33,528 bases of DNA from a candidate division WOR-3 bacterium (GTDB lineage Bacteria; Hydrothermota; Tepidihabitantia; Tepidihabitantales; JBDRVQ01). Position 1 is the first letter of the stretch; each line of letters begins with the position of its first letter. The translations under genes were made by a program, and so were the position numbers. Of the stretch, positions 21,694 through 29,193 are shown piece after piece. Under the pieces are notes generated by a model. It did no database searches and had not been told where the DNA came from. It saw nothing but the letters and a program-made list of their open reading frames with translations. The DNA is taken from the NCBI GenBank assembly GCA_039801905.1, contig JBDRVQ010000019.1, positions 1-33,528 of the forward strand. The letters are read 5' to 3'.

Positions 21694-24600
21694 GAAAGGA
21701 AGGGCTTCTTCTCCTCTTCTCAATTCTCTTCGCCCAGGAAGGAGCCAGGTATTTAATCATTACCCATGACAACTTCTATAATATTGTGCAAGATCTTGCC
21801 CAATGGAAAAACCAGAAAGGGATGAAGTGTAAAGTTATTAGACTATCCGAGATTGGTTCTAATCCGGATTCAATCAGAAATTTTGTCATCTATGCCTATA
21901 ATAACTATAATCCCAGACCGGAATATCTACTTTTAGTTGGCGCACCAAGTCTCTTACCCAGTTATTACAATTCTACTTTAAGAATCTATACCGATAACTA
22001 CTATGCCAATGTCTCAGGAGACTACCGGGCGGAACTTTGTTATGGTCGCTTACCGGCGAAGACCGCTTCCCAGTGTAGCGTAATGGTGAAGAAGATTTTA
22101 TTCTATGAGAAGATACCGACATTGGCTGATTCTTTTTGGCTAGTGAAAGGGGTTGGGATTGTTAATGAAGATGGCTCTTCTGATGATACAATCTATTGGA
22201 ATAATGTCCGGTTTGCCTGTCAATTGATGGGCAGCGCGGGATTTGTTCAGGTTGATACCTTCTCCCGATTAAGGGGAGATTCAGCCGGTGATGTTATCAA
22301 TGCCGTAAATCAAGGTCGGGGAATTGTCTTATACCGGGGAAATGCCACCAATAACTGGTATACGCCATTTAATGTTAATGTCCAATTGACTAATAATGTT
22401 AATATGTTACCAATCATCGCCTCTATCACCTGCCAGACTTTAACCTTATCACCAAATGAGTCAATGGTTGGTGAAGCCTGGTTAAAGGTCGGGTCCGCCT
22501 CAGGCGGATTGAAAGGGGCGGTCGCCTTTTTCGGCAATACCCATTCCGGAACCAATCTGGCACCAATTAGGGGTGTTTGCACAAGGGGATTTTTTAGAAC
22601 TTTCTTCTCCGAAAATTACCAATTGGGTAAGGCGGTCTTAGCGGCAAAAGAGAGTATCTATGCCCGATTTTTTAATCAGGCAGAATACGAAGGATTTAAT
22701 CTTCTTGGTGACCCGGAATTAAATGTCTTAACTGGTATCCCAAAACCTTTAATTGTTGAATATCCCCAATCAATTCGGATTGGTGGTCAAAATATCACAA
22801 TCCGGGTGAGAAGGGAAAATTTACCTTTGGCTAATGCCCTAATCTGTTTAGTTAAATCTTCAGAAGTTTATGCCTATGGTTATACCAATTCCTCCGGCGA
22901 GATTACCCTTAACATCTCTCCCCAGACCCCAGGGGAGATGACCTTAACTTGTACGGGACGCAACTCCTTACCCTTTTTGGGCACAATCTGGGTCTTACCC
23001 CCTTCTGGTTCTCCTTATCCGGTCTATTATGATTTAAGACTTTATGACTTTCCACCAAACGGTAATAATAACGGCAAACCGAATCCCGGAGAAGAGATTT
23101 CCTTAAAAATCTTATTAAAAAATATCGGCGATGTACCAGCATATTATCTCCGGGGAACTTTAAGGACCAATGACCCAAACTGCCAAATTTTTGATTCAAG
23201 CGCGACCTATGGCATAATCCCACCGGACTCAATAAGGGAAAATGAAGGTTATTATCGCTTCCGACTTTCTCCGGATTTGCCTGATGGTTATACTCTACCA
23301 TTTTCCCTTTTCCTTACCGATACCTTAGGGAATAACTGGCAAACTAATTTCTCCATTTTCATCCAAAGGGGTATCCTCACTTTTACCAACTATTCAGTTC
23401 GGGACAGTGCACCGGGTGGTAATGGCAATGGCTTATTTGAACCGGGAGAATCCGGAAAACTTCTCTTCGGTTTAAGAAATACTGGCTCGGATGTTATCTC
23501 GGGTGCTTTTGGTCTCTTACGCTCTAAAACTCCGAAGGTGCGGGTGATTGATTCCTTAGCCTTCTTCGGTAACCTTTTGCCCGGAGAAGAGAAGTTTAAT
23601 AACCTTACCCCATTCTCTCTAACCTTTTCGCCGAGCCTTTTTGGAGGGCAAAATATCTATTTAGATTTTATCTACTTCGGCGATGGTTTTTCTCCCTATC
23701 GGGACTCGGTTGGGATTCTTTTAGTCTTAGGAGGGAGTTCTCCTTCCCAACCGATTGGACCTGACCCTTATGGCTATTACTCTTATGACAATACCGACCT
23801 CTCTTCGGGCCGGGCACCAAATTATAATTGGGTTGACATCCGTTCTTCTGGTCAACTTGTCCCCGGGGCAACCGAAGCGAATGATACCATCGTCTCTTTA
23901 AGACTACCCTTCACCTTCAAATACTACGGTCGGGAATATGATACCGTCTCAATTTCTTCCAATGGCTTTTTTGTTATGGGCCGTTCCACCTATTATTCCG
24001 GAAACAATCGCTCTATCCCCTCTCCTTCGGCGCCGGTGCGGGGGGTATTTCCCTTTTGGGATGACTTGGATACGAGGAGGCAGCAACAGATGGTGAACGG
24101 CGAAGTCTACCATTATTACGACCAGGCAAATAATAGATACATCATTATGTTCTGGGATTGCCCCCATTACCAGCGAAGGGATGTCCGGGAGACATTTGAG
24201 GCAATTTTATTTGACCCCCGGTATTATCAAACCCCAACCGGGGATGGTGAGATAATCTTCCAATATGCCGTAGTCTCCGATGCCCTCTCCTGCACGGTTG
24301 GTTGTCAAGACCACACAGAAACCCGAGGGATCTGCTATCTCTATAATAATACCTACCACCCGAATGCTGCTTCTTTGGTCTCTGGTCGGGCAATTAGATT
24401 AACCACCCTCCCACCGGTTGAGCAGAATACCCCTTGGCTCACCTTAGAGAGGGTTATCTTTGATGATACCCAAGGGGGCAATGGCAACGGGATATTAGAA
24501 CCAGGGGAGAGTGTTCTTCTCACTATCTTTTTAAGAAATCGGGGGCAGGCAAGTGTCAATAACCTGATTGGTAAGTTACGCCGGCAAGAAGAAGACTTTA

Positions 24601-25001
24601 TAGTTCTTGACTCAACCTGCAATTTTGGCACCGTAGGACCAAACCAGGAAGTGAATAACTCATCTTCTCCTTATCGCTTCCGTATTAGTTCTTTCCCTTC
24701 CGATACCGTACTCTCCTTCTTACTTCATCTTACCGGGACAAACTATCAAAACTCCCTCTCCTTCACCTTAGGGATGGGAAGTTTTACAGGAATTTCCCGG
24801 GATAAGGTCTTGAAGGCCTCAAGAAAGTTGAAGACCTTCTGGCGGGAGATCTCAGAAATTAAGAATGGGCTCCGCCGAGAGAAGTTGGCAATCTATAACT
24901 TCTCTGGTCAGAAGGTAGAAAAGATAGAAAGGGCGGGAATTTACTTCCTAAAAATTGGTGGCAAAACCGAAAAGATAATCTTCCTTCCTCCAGGGAGATG
25001 A
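21690..25001 (+). CDS. Secreted C25-like protein, long paralogue, multi-domain with T9SS-type C-terminal domain
   Basis: 1103 residues. Signal peptide ~1-15. A C25-like domain (~18-375) is close to that of the preceding gene, with C248 at the nucleophile position and N218 in place of the catalytic His. After an Ig-like segment come CARDB-like domains, each opening with an Asn/Gly-rich, possibly Ca-binding stretch: NGNNNGKPNPGEE (~457), GGNGNGLFEPGES (~575) and GGNGNGILEPGES (~929). Between the last two lies a beta domain with LPFTFKYYGREYDTVSISSN and TGDGEIIFQYAVV (~690-900), shared with the 16124 protein. The end (LAIYNFSGQKVEK ... AGIYFLKIGG ... EKIIFL) is T9SS-like. A palindromic element at 22494 is in frame. 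Likely a surface structural or adhesive protein. Confidence 0.85.
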   Translation: MRKEGLLLLFSILFAQEGARYLIITHDNFYNIVQDLAQWKNQKGMKCKVIRLSEIGSNPDSIRNFVIYAYNNYNPRPEYLLLVGAPSLLPSYYNSTLRIYTDNYYANVSGDYRAELCYGRLPAKTASQCSVMVKKILFYEKIPTLADSFWLVKGVGIVNEDGSSDDTIYWNNVRFACQLMGSAGFVQVDTFSRLRGDSAGDVINAVNQGRGIVLYRGNATNNWYTPFNVNVQLTNNVNMLPIIASITCQTLTLSPNESMVGEAWLKVGSASGGLKGAVAFFGNTHSGTNLAPIRGVCTRGFFRTFFSENYQLGKAVLAAKESIYARFFNQAEYEGFNLLGDPELNVLTGIPKPLIVEYPQSIRIGGQNITIRVRRENLPLANALICLVKSSEVYAYGYTNSSGEITLNISPQTPGEMTLTCTGRNSLPFLGTIWVLPPSGSPYPVYYDLRLYDFPPNGNNNGKPNPGEEISLKILLKNIGDVPAYYLRGTLRTNDPNCQIFDSSATYGIIPPDSIRENEGYYRFRLSPDLPDGYTLPFSLFLTDTLGNNWQTNFSIFIQRGILTFTNYSVRDSAPGGNGNGLFEPGESGKLLFGLRNTGSDVISGAFGLLRSKTPKVRVIDSLAFFGNLLPGEEKFNNLTPFSLTFSPSLFGGQNIYLDFIYFGDGFSPYRDSVGILLVLGGSSPSQPIGPDPYGYYSYDNTDLSSGRAPNYNWVDIRSSGQLVPGATEANDTIVSLRLPFTFKYYGREYDTVSISSNGFFVMGRSTYYSGNNRSIPSPSAPVRGVFPFWDDLDTRRQQQMVNGEVYHYYDQANNRYIIMFWDCPHYQRRDVRETFEAILFDPRYYQTPTGDGEIIFQYAVVSDALSCTVGCQDHTETRGICYLYNNTYHPNAASLVSGRAIRLTTLPPVEQNTPWLTLERVIFDDTQGGNGNGILEPGESVLLTIFLRNRGQASVNNLIGKLRRQEEDFIVLDSTCNFGTVGPNQEVNNSSSPYRFRISSFPSDTVLSFLLHLTGTNYQNSLSFTLGMGSFTGISRDKVLKASRKLKTFWREISEIKNGLRREKLAIYNFSGQKVEKIERAGIYFLKIGGKTEKIIFLPPGR
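22494..22508. repeat. Palindromic element TCCGCC-TCA-GGCGGA
   Basis: Perfect copy encoding S-A-S-G-G inside the C25 domain. The tandem paralogue has ACAACTACTTCT at the matching place (about 21030), 3 nt shorter, so this copy replaced or inserted into a variable turn after or around the duplication. Confidence 0.92.
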
Positions 25002-25543
25002 AATTCCTCTTTGCCAATTTAGAAATTGAATGCCAAGAGGGGGATATTACTAAGCAGCCGGATATGACGGCGATTGTCAACGCCGCCAATGCCTGGCTCC
25101 GGTCGGGCGGCGGCGTAGCCGGAGCGATCCATCGGGTAGCAGGACCAGAATTGGCAGAAGAGTGTAGAAAATTTGCTCCGCTAAAGACCGGAGAGGCGGT
25201 CCTCACCAAGGGTTATAAACTACCGAATCGTTATGTGATTCATTGCCTTGGTCCGGTCTACGGCCGGGATAAGCCGGAGGATAAACTTCTGGCCGCTTGT
25301 TACGAAAACGCCCTGAGATTAGCGGAAGAATATAAAATTGACTCTCTTGCCTTTCCTGCTATCGCCACAGGTTATTTTGGCTATCCGATAGAAGAGGCAG
25401 CAGAGGTGGCGATTAAGACCATCTTAAAAATGGCACCCCAATTAAAATCCGTTAAGAAAATCCGTTTCGTCCTCTTCACCAAAAAAGACTTAGAAGTTTA
25501 CCAAAAGGTCTTAAATAATTTACTTAATCCAAAACGATATTGA
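24998..25543 (+). CDS. Macro-domain protein (ADP-ribose-binding / possible ADP-ribosyl hydrolase)
   Basis: 181-residue single macro domain. Visible motifs are AIVNAANAWLRSGGGVAGAIHRVAGPEL (key pieces NAAN and GGGVAGAIH), YVIHCLGPVYG and the diphosphate-loop motif FPAIATGYFGYP. Members bind ADP-ribose and many remove ADP-ribose from proteins, nucleic acids or O-acetyl-ADP-ribose. MacroD-type hydrolases usually have Asp in GGGVDGAIH; here it is Ala, so the mechanism may differ or the protein may be mainly a binder. It starts inside the stop of the long C25-like gene (ATGA), making it the last gene of the operon, and its end overlaps the leuS end by 20 nt in convergent orientation. A cytoplasmic protein in a secretion operon is unexpected. 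No toxin-like ADP-ribosyltransferase is seen nearby. Confidence 0.9.
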   Translation: MKFLFANLEIECQEGDITKQPDMTAIVNAANAWLRSGGGVAGAIHRVAGPELAEECRKFAPLKTGEAVLTKGYKLPNRYVIHCLGPVYGRDKPEDKLLAACYENALRLAEEYKIDSLAFPAIATGYFGYPIEEAAEVAIKTILKMAPQLKSVKKIRFVLFTKKDLEVYQKVLNNLLNPKRY

Positions 25544-27986
25544 GCAACTTATCTTTAATATAGATAATCTTCTTTATCTCCTTTCCCGCAATATAATTTT
25601 TAATCTTGCTCTCTTCCAATGCCAATCGCTTAACCTCCGCTTCTTCACTTCCTAAGGGGACAACAATTTTGGAACGGAGTTTGCCGTTAATTTGAATTGG
25701 AATCTCCACCTCCGGAAATTTTATAGCGGAAGAGTCATAATTCGGGAAAGGTAAGGAGGAGATAAATCCCTTTCCTTTTGCCCTCTCCCAGAGCTCTTCG
25801 GCGAGGTGGGGAGCGAAAGGGGAGAGGAGGATGAGGAAATTATAAAGGGAAAAGCGAAAGACTTCGCTCTCTTTATCGGGGAAGGAGGTTAAGTCATTTA
25901 GGAATTCCATTAAGGCGGCGATCGCGGTATTGAACTGAAACTTTTCGTTATCCTCCTTAACCTTCTTAATAGTTTGATTCAAACGGATATAAAGTTTCTT
26001 CTCAGAAGGGGAGAGGGGTTCTCTTTTCATCTCCAATCTTATCTGGTAATTATTCTCTGCAAAGAGGCGATAGATCCGGTTTAAGAAACGTTTCGCCCCG
26101 GTGATTAACTCATCCTTCCAATCCAGATCCTTTTCCGGAGGCGCAGCAAAGAGGATACCTAAACGGGCGACATCCGCGCCGTGTTCTTCTAAGAAAGGAC
26201 CAACCCAAACCCCATGCTTCCGGGAAGAAGACATCACCTTGCCGTCTAAAAGGACCATCCCTTGGGTAAAAAGGGAAAGGCAGGGTTCGTCATAGGCGCA
26301 GAGGCCCATATCGTATAAAACCTTAGTGAAAAAGCGGAAGAAGATTAAATGCCCACAGGCATGCTCAATCCCTCCAATATACTTATCAATTGGCAACCAT
26401 TCCTTTGTCGCCTCATAGGTGAAGGGGAGTTTCTCATTTCTGGGGTCTAAATACCTTAAAAAATACCAAGAGGAATCAACAAAGGTATCCATCGTATCCG
26501 GATCCCGTTTTGCCTTACCCCGACACTTCGGACAGGTCGTGTTAATAAAGTCTGCCACTCCGGCTAAAACCGACTTCCCCTTTGGGAGATAGTCTTCAAC
26601 CTTTTCCGGAAGAAGGACCGGTAGATCCTCTTCGGGAACTGGCACAATACCACACCTTTCACAATGAATCATCGGGATTGGTGTCCCCCAGTACCTCTGC
26701 CGAGAGATTAACCAATCCCTCAAACGATAATTGACCTTTCTCTTTCCGATACCCCTCTCTACCAGATAGTCGGTTATCAACTTAATCCCTTCTGGGGAAG
26801 ACTTTCCGGAGAAAGGACCGGAATTTACCATTATCCCCTCACCAGTATATGCCTCACCCATCTCCCCTTCTTTCAAATCACAACCGAATGGTTTAATTAC
26901 CACCCTTATTGGTAAGTTATATTTCTTAGCGAATTCAAAATCCCTCTGGTCGTGGGCGGGAACCGCCATTATGCAACCAGTCCCATAGGAGGCTAAAACG
27001 TAATCGGCGATAAAGATTGGAATTTTCTCTTTACTTAATGGGTTTTCGCAATACCGGCCAATGAAAATACCTTCCTTCTCCCGACCGATTGCCTGCCTTT
27101 CAATCTCTGACTTCTTCAAGATTCTTTCTATAAACTTCCTGATTTTTTCTTCTTCCTCTGTTCCCCTTATCAGTTCTTCGGTAATCTCCGCATCGGGGGC
27201 GATTGCCATAAAGGTCACACCGTAAAGGGTATCGGGTCGGGTGGTGAAGATATTTAAGGAATAATTAGTCCCCAAGACCGGAAAAGATACCTCAACCCCT
27301 TCACTGCGGCCAATCCAATTCCTTTGCATTATCTTCACATTTTCCGGCCAACCTTCTAATTGGTCAATCCCTTCCCAGAGCCTCTCCGCATAGGCGGTAA
27401 TCTTAAAAAACCATTGTTCCAACTTCCTCTTCTCCACAATTGCGTTACAAGTTCCCCGATAACACCTGCCTTCAACTACCTGTTCGTTGGCTAAGACCGT
27501 TTGACAGCCCGGACACCAGTTCACCCATCCCCCTTTCCGGTAGGCTAAACCGCGTTCGTAAAATTTTAAAAAGAAGTATTGATTCCATTTATAATAGTTT
27601 GGATCAAAAGACCAGATTTCTCTCTCCCAATCGTAACTTATTCCCAAGCGGATTAAGTGTTCCTTAGAAATCCTTATATTCTCCTTTGTCCAAACTTCGG
27701 GGTGGACCTTATGGATAATGGCGGCGTTTTCGGCGGGTAAACCAAAGGCATCCCAGCCGAAGGGATGGAGGACATCCTTCCCTTCTTGCCGTTTAGTCCG
27801 AGCGACCACATCACCGATCACATAGTTTTTGATGTGACCCATATGTAAATCGCCAGAAGGGTAGGCATACATCACTAAGCAATAGTACTTATTCTTAGGA
27901 TGGGTTGGGGTACGGAAAATACCTGCCTCTTCCCATCTCTTCTGCCACTTCTTCTCTATCTCCGGAAAATTATATTCCAACTTCAT
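25524..27986 (-). CDS. leuS: Leucyl-tRNA synthetase
   Basis: Class Ia synthetase that charges tRNA-Leu, 820 residues, normal for bacterial LeuRS. HIGH is HMGH (residues 48-51) in YPSGDLHMGHIKNYVIGD. The zinc region CPGCQ, editing domain with FTTRPDTLYGVTFMA and DYVLASYGTGCIMAVPAHD, WLISRQRYWGTPIPMIHC, MDTFVDSSWYFLRYLDP and the C-terminal anticodon-binding part are all present. The KMSKS loop reads V584-M-S-S-S588-R-K-H-G, lacking the normally essential second lysine, though R589 and K590 follow at once. Single-gene unit, convergent with the macro gene. Its promoter puts the start codon 8 nt after the -10 box, so the mRNA should be leaderless. Confidence 0.95.
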   Translation of the reverse strand: MKLEYNFPEIEKKWQKRWEEAGIFRTPTHPKNKYYCLVMYAYPSGDLHMGHIKNYVIGDVVARTKRQEGKDVLHPFGWDAFGLPAENAAIIHKVHPEVWTKENIRISKEHLIRLGISYDWEREIWSFDPNYYKWNQYFFLKFYERGLAYRKGGWVNWCPGCQTVLANEQVVEGRCYRGTCNAIVEKRKLEQWFFKITAYAERLWEGIDQLEGWPENVKIMQRNWIGRSEGVEVSFPVLGTNYSLNIFTTRPDTLYGVTFMAIAPDAEITEELIRGTEEEEKIRKFIERILKKSEIERQAIGREKEGIFIGRYCENPLSKEKIPIFIADYVLASYGTGCIMAVPAHDQRDFEFAKKYNLPIRVVIKPFGCDLKEGEMGEAYTGEGIMVNSGPFSGKSSPEGIKLITDYLVERGIGKRKVNYRLRDWLISRQRYWGTPIPMIHCERCGIVPVPEEDLPVLLPEKVEDYLPKGKSVLAGVADFINTTCPKCRGKAKRDPDTMDTFVDSSWYFLRYLDPRNEKLPFTYEATKEWLPIDKYIGGIEHACGHLIFFRFFTKVLYDMGLCAYDEPCLSLFTQGMVLLDGKVMSSSRKHGVWVGPFLEEHGADVARLGILFAAPPEKDLDWKDELITGAKRFLNRIYRLFAENNYQIRLEMKREPLSPSEKKLYIRLNQTIKKVKEDNEKFQFNTAIAALMEFLNDLTSFPDKESEVFRFSLYNFLILLSPFAPHLAEELWERAKGKGFISSLPFPNYDSSAIKFPEVEIPIQINGKLRSKIVVPLGSEEAEVKRLALEESKIKNYIAGKEIKKIIYIKDKLLNIVLD

Positions 27987-27994
27987 AGATTTTA

Positions 27995-28023
27995 ATTATA
28001 AAAGAAAAATAAAAAGTTGTAAA
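27995..28023 (-). promoter_or_regulatory. Sigma-70-type promoter of leuS
   Basis: Minus-strand -35 TTTACA (28018-28023), 17-nt spacer, perfect -10 TATAAT (27995-28000), then 8 nt to the ATG ending at 27986. No T-box or other leader fits, since no 5' UTR is left. Confidence 0.8.
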
Positions 28024-28109
28024 GATAAGACACTTCCAAAAGGAAATACCTACTCCAATCCTTTCCCCCAAATTTGTGACAAAAATGGAAGATTTCTCAT
28101 CCAAAAAAA

Positions 28110-28125
28110 TTGGCATTTCTGCCAA
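28110..28125. promoter_or_regulatory. Inverted repeat TTGGCA-N4-TGCCAA, possible activator site
   Basis: Perfect 6-bp inverted repeat with a 4-nt centre, centred about 93 nt upstream of the -24 element at 28209. That is a usual distance for a sigma-54 enhancer-binding protein. A further half-site, TTGGCA, is at 28131-28136. On the minus strand it also resembles a small terminator (GAAA loop, then seven T), but no minus-strand gene ends here. Confidence 0.45.
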
Positions 28126-28208
28126 AAAATTTGGCAGGGGGATAGAAAAATAGACTTTCTTTATAAGATAAGTTACCAAATTTTCAATTACTTAATGGCA
28201 ATTCATTT

Positions 28209-28224
28209 TTGGCACATTCTTTGC
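28209..28224 (+). promoter_or_regulatory. Sigma-54 (RpoN)-type promoter before the 28325 gene
   Basis: TTGGCAC-N5-TTGC with GG (28211-28212) and GC (28223-28224) exactly 10 nt apart, matching the -24/-12 consensus. The predicted start, about 28236, coincides with the left base of the 28238-28329 hairpin. No good sigma-70 pair is seen for this gene. Confidence 0.65.
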
Positions 28225-28237
28225 TTATTTATTTTGA

Positions 28238-28329
28238 GCTATCCGCCATCTATTAAGCCGCCAACCGCTGTGGCGGAAGTTAGGAGATTTACTAAATGGG
28301 GGCGGAAGAAGGGATAGATGGCGGATGGC
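28238..28329 (+). repeat. Long hairpin with palindrome-family arms, in the 5' leader
   Basis: ATCCGCCATCTAT (28241-28253) pairs perfectly with ATAGATGGCGGAT (28314-28326); allowing G-U pairs the stem reaches 28238-28253 with 28314-28329. An inner hairpin pairs CCGCCA (28258-28263) with TGGCGG (28271-28276). The arms contain the same TCCGCC and GGCGGA halves as the short palindromes. The right arm covers the ATG at 28325, so folding could restrict translation. It could be a structured leader, a small mobile element, or both. Confidence 0.7.
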
Positions 28330-29185
28330 ATTTAATATGTTAGGAAAAAGAAATTGGTTCTTATTGATCTTTATCTTTCTTATTATTCTCTTTGCCTTTG
28401 CCCTTCTTCCTTTTTTTTATCTTAAAAGAAATTATCCGGATAAGGAGAGTTGGACCCTCTTCCAATCCGCAGAGCGGCTAAAAAGTCTTTTGAAAAAGAA
28501 GAATGTAAAAGGGATCTATAACCTCTTCAATCCCACTTTCCAAAGGGAAATCTCCGAAGAGAGATTTACCACCACCCTGGCGGAATGGCTGAAAGGGAAA
28601 AAAATGAGGAAGGTGGAGACAAAGTTTACGAATATCACCGGATTTACTGGCCAAGTGTCCACTTGGGTTTGGGAGGATAAAAAGGATTACCTCTATCTCT
28701 TCTCTAGTTGGATTAAGACCGATAGCGGTTGGCGCCTCTTATGGTTGACCCCGATCTTAAGTCAAGATTTTGAATACGGAAGGGGTGAGGTGTCAGAGCG
28801 GAGAAGACTATTGGGTTTAGCGATAAAGGAGGCATTCTCTAAGGAAGGTTTTGGTGACCTTTTCTTAAAACTAAATCTCCCTCGGCAACTGGTCTTTATA
28901 AAAAAGGGGCGTCCCGAAGAGAAACCACTTTTAGATAAATCCCCCTTACCGATCCTCTGGCTAACCTTAGATGAGATAAAGAAAAAATCTCAATACCTCC
29001 CAATCCCTTTCTATTTTGACTTTGGGGCGATAAGGATAATTGACAACTTAGCCACTGTCTATTTGGATATCATCCCCATCAAAAATGGAGAAAACCAGTC
29101 ATTACGTCAGCCCCGCGGTCTCCAATTTCAATTCCGGCGCAAAGAAGGGGATTGGGAATTTGCAGGCTACGGTTCCCGCTGGTAA
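28325..29185 (+). CDS. Membrane-anchored protein of unknown function
   Basis: 286 residues, no family recognised. One N-terminal membrane segment (WFLLIFIFLIILFAFALLPF, about residues 11-30) precedes a soluble, probably extracytoplasmic part. Residues ~40-130 (SAERLKSLLKKKNVKGIYNLF, NPTFQREISEERF and SSWIKTDSGWRLLW) recall NTF2-like or lumazine-type folds found in anchored proteins, but this is a weak guess. A second start, ATG at 28337 (MLGKRN), is as likely, because the first ATG lies within the hairpin stem and neither has a clear SD. It stands alone, is convergent with the cation ATPase (8-nt gap), and has a sigma-54-type promoter upstream. Confidence 0.65.
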   Translation: MAFNMLGKRNWFLLIFIFLIILFAFALLPFFYLKRNYPDKESWTLFQSAERLKSLLKKKNVKGIYNLFNPTFQREISEERFTTTLAEWLKGKKMRKVETKFTNITGFTGQVSTWVWEDKKDYLYLFSSWIKTDSGWRLLWLTPILSQDFEYGRGEVSERRRLLGLAIKEAFSKEGFGDLFLKLNLPRQLVFIKKGRPEEKPLLDKSPLPILWLTLDEIKKKSQYLPIPFYFDFGAIRIIDNLATVYLDIIPIKNGENQSLRQPRGLQFQFRRKEGDWEFAGYGSRW

Positions 29186-29193
29186 GGAAAAAA

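Larger units (their letters stand above)
27987..28324. other. 338-nt regulatory intergenic region between leuS and the 28325 gene
   Basis: The only gene-free stretch above 300 nt. From left to right it holds the leaderless leuS promoter (27995-28023), a TTGGCA/TGCCAA inverted repeat (28110-28125) with an extra TTGGCA at 28131, a sigma-54-type promoter (28209-28224), and a long hairpin (28238-28329) that runs into the start of the plus-strand gene. No tRNA or small ORF is evident. Confidence 0.7.

Noticed and set aside
20414-22582. Minus-strand open frames within the C25-like paralogues
   Set aside because: They mirror conserved coding sequence on the plus strand and occur in both paralogues only because these are duplicates.
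28110-28131. Minus-strand hairpin with GAAA loop and seven following T, as an intrinsic terminator or leuS attenuator/T-box
   Set aside because: No minus-strand gene ends upstream of it, and the leuS promoter lies downstream of it with no room for a leader. An activator-binding site for the plus-strand promoter fits better.
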